From the NCBI GenBank assembly GCA_050185825.1, contig JBFWZA010000016.1:72890-136889 (forward strand): a stretch of DNA of 64,000 bases. Direction: 5' to 3'. The position numbers were made by a program, and so were the translations under genes. The notes beneath the pieces were generated by a model that made no database searches, had not been told where the DNA came from, and worked only from the letters and a program-made list of their open reading frames with translations. Below are positions 63,680-64,000 of the stretch, one piece after another. The stretch is from SZUA-309 sp050185825. Its GTDB lineage: Bacteria; Pseudomonadota; Gammaproteobacteria; Pseudomonadales; Azotimanducaceae. Position 1 is the stretch's first letter, and every line of letters starts with the position of its first letter.

Positions 63680-63681
63680 AG

Positions 63682-64000
63682 ATGCTCACGATCCAGGAAA
63701 TCAAGAACGCGAAGGTCGGCGACAAGCCGCGGAAGCTCTACGACCGCGACGGCTTGTACCTGTTTGTCACTCCGACCGGTGGCAAGCTCTGGCGCGGCAA
63801 GTACCGCGTCAATGGCCGGGAGAAGACCCTCAGCCTCGGCCCGTACCCCAAGGTCGGCCTCGCCGAGGCCCGCGAGAAGTGGCAGGACGCCCGCAAGCTC
63901 GACGACCCCTCCGCGGCCAAGCAGGCGGAGAAGCAGGCATCCGATTCGACGACGCCCACCTTCCTTGCCGTCGCCAAGGAGTGGCACACGCGGCAGACGC
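63682..64000 (+). CDS. P4-type tyrosine integrase, 5' part
   Basis: The frame from the ATG at 63682 is open to the end of the window (106 residues). The N-terminal arm-binding domain reads MLTIQEIKNAKVGDKPRKLY, then DGLYLFVTPTGGKLWRGKYR and SLGPYPKVGLAEAREKW, the DUF4102 pattern of P4-like integrases. The catalytic domain lies beyond the window. Position next to ssrA marks the edge of an integrated island. Confidence 0.88.
   Translation, partial: MLTIQEIKNAKVGDKPRKLYDRDGLYLFVTPTGGKLWRGKYRVNGREKTLSLGPYPKVGLAEAREKWQDARKLDDPSAAKQAEKQASDSTTPTFLAVAKEWHTRQT

Overview
The window is a continuous stretch of chromosome from a GC-rich gammaproteobacterium. The order parE-parC, smp/serB, fimX-like, psd-rhdA, orn, queG, nnr-tsaE-amiB-mutL-miaA-hfq-hflX-hflK-hflC-hisZ-purA, tRNA-Leu, rnr-rlmB, rpsF-rpsR-rplI-dnaB-radA closely follows the block I remember around PA4967 to PA4931 in Pseudomonas aeruginosa. 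A TonB-dependent receptor, an SsrA tag of the ANDENYALAA type and large antisense open frames also fit this class. I would place it among marine or environmental Pseudomonadales-like lineages, but the sequence does not allow a genus call.

Layout. 1-6704: topoisomerase IV genes separated by 578 bases holding two long palindromic repeats, then smp and serB. 6729-11055: a degenerate cyclic-di-GMP scaffold (FimX-like) and its PA4958-like partner. 11152-16199: efp-epmA, psd-rhdA, orn and queG. 16235-28962: a dense run of cell-wall, mismatch-repair, tRNA-modification, Hfq and membrane-protease genes with many start/stop overlaps, ending in hisZ, purA and a Trm112-like protein. 29078-39813: a more variable block with FolE2, a KAS III-like enzyme, a two-gene ABC exporter, a TonB receptor and a GNAT protein. 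39956-50604: tRNA-Leu, rnr-rlmB, a Ser-Asp repeat lipoprotein, the ribosomal protein operon, intein-bearing dnaB and radA. 50627-54232: a PaaX-family regulator coupled to a fatty acid desaturase, and ettA. 54233-54822: two more palindromic repeats. 54823-61632: glyA, nrdR, ribD, nusB, thiL, pgpA, a retropepsin-like protease and ispA-xseB. 61689-64000: a Sel1-repeat protein, ssrA (tmRNA) and the start of a P4-type integrase at its 3' end, so a genomic island probably begins here and runs off the window.

The most unusual signals are: (1) a family of four long hairpins (1433-1552, 1811-1963, 54319-54440, 54585-54696) that share a folded apical core, 54 bases long in three copies, and whose stems differ between copies but stay self-complementary; (2) a 419-residue LAGLIDADG intein inside the replicative helicase; (3) the ssrA-integrase junction with GGGGGTAT iterons; (4) a PaaX-type regulator fused translationally to a desaturase with a repeated AATATTACGCA element upstream; (5) a Ser-Asp repeat in a DUF4382 lipoprotein and a calcium-loop-like insert in the TonB receptor. 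All family assignments are by eye from the sequence and from memory of the families; no database search was run.
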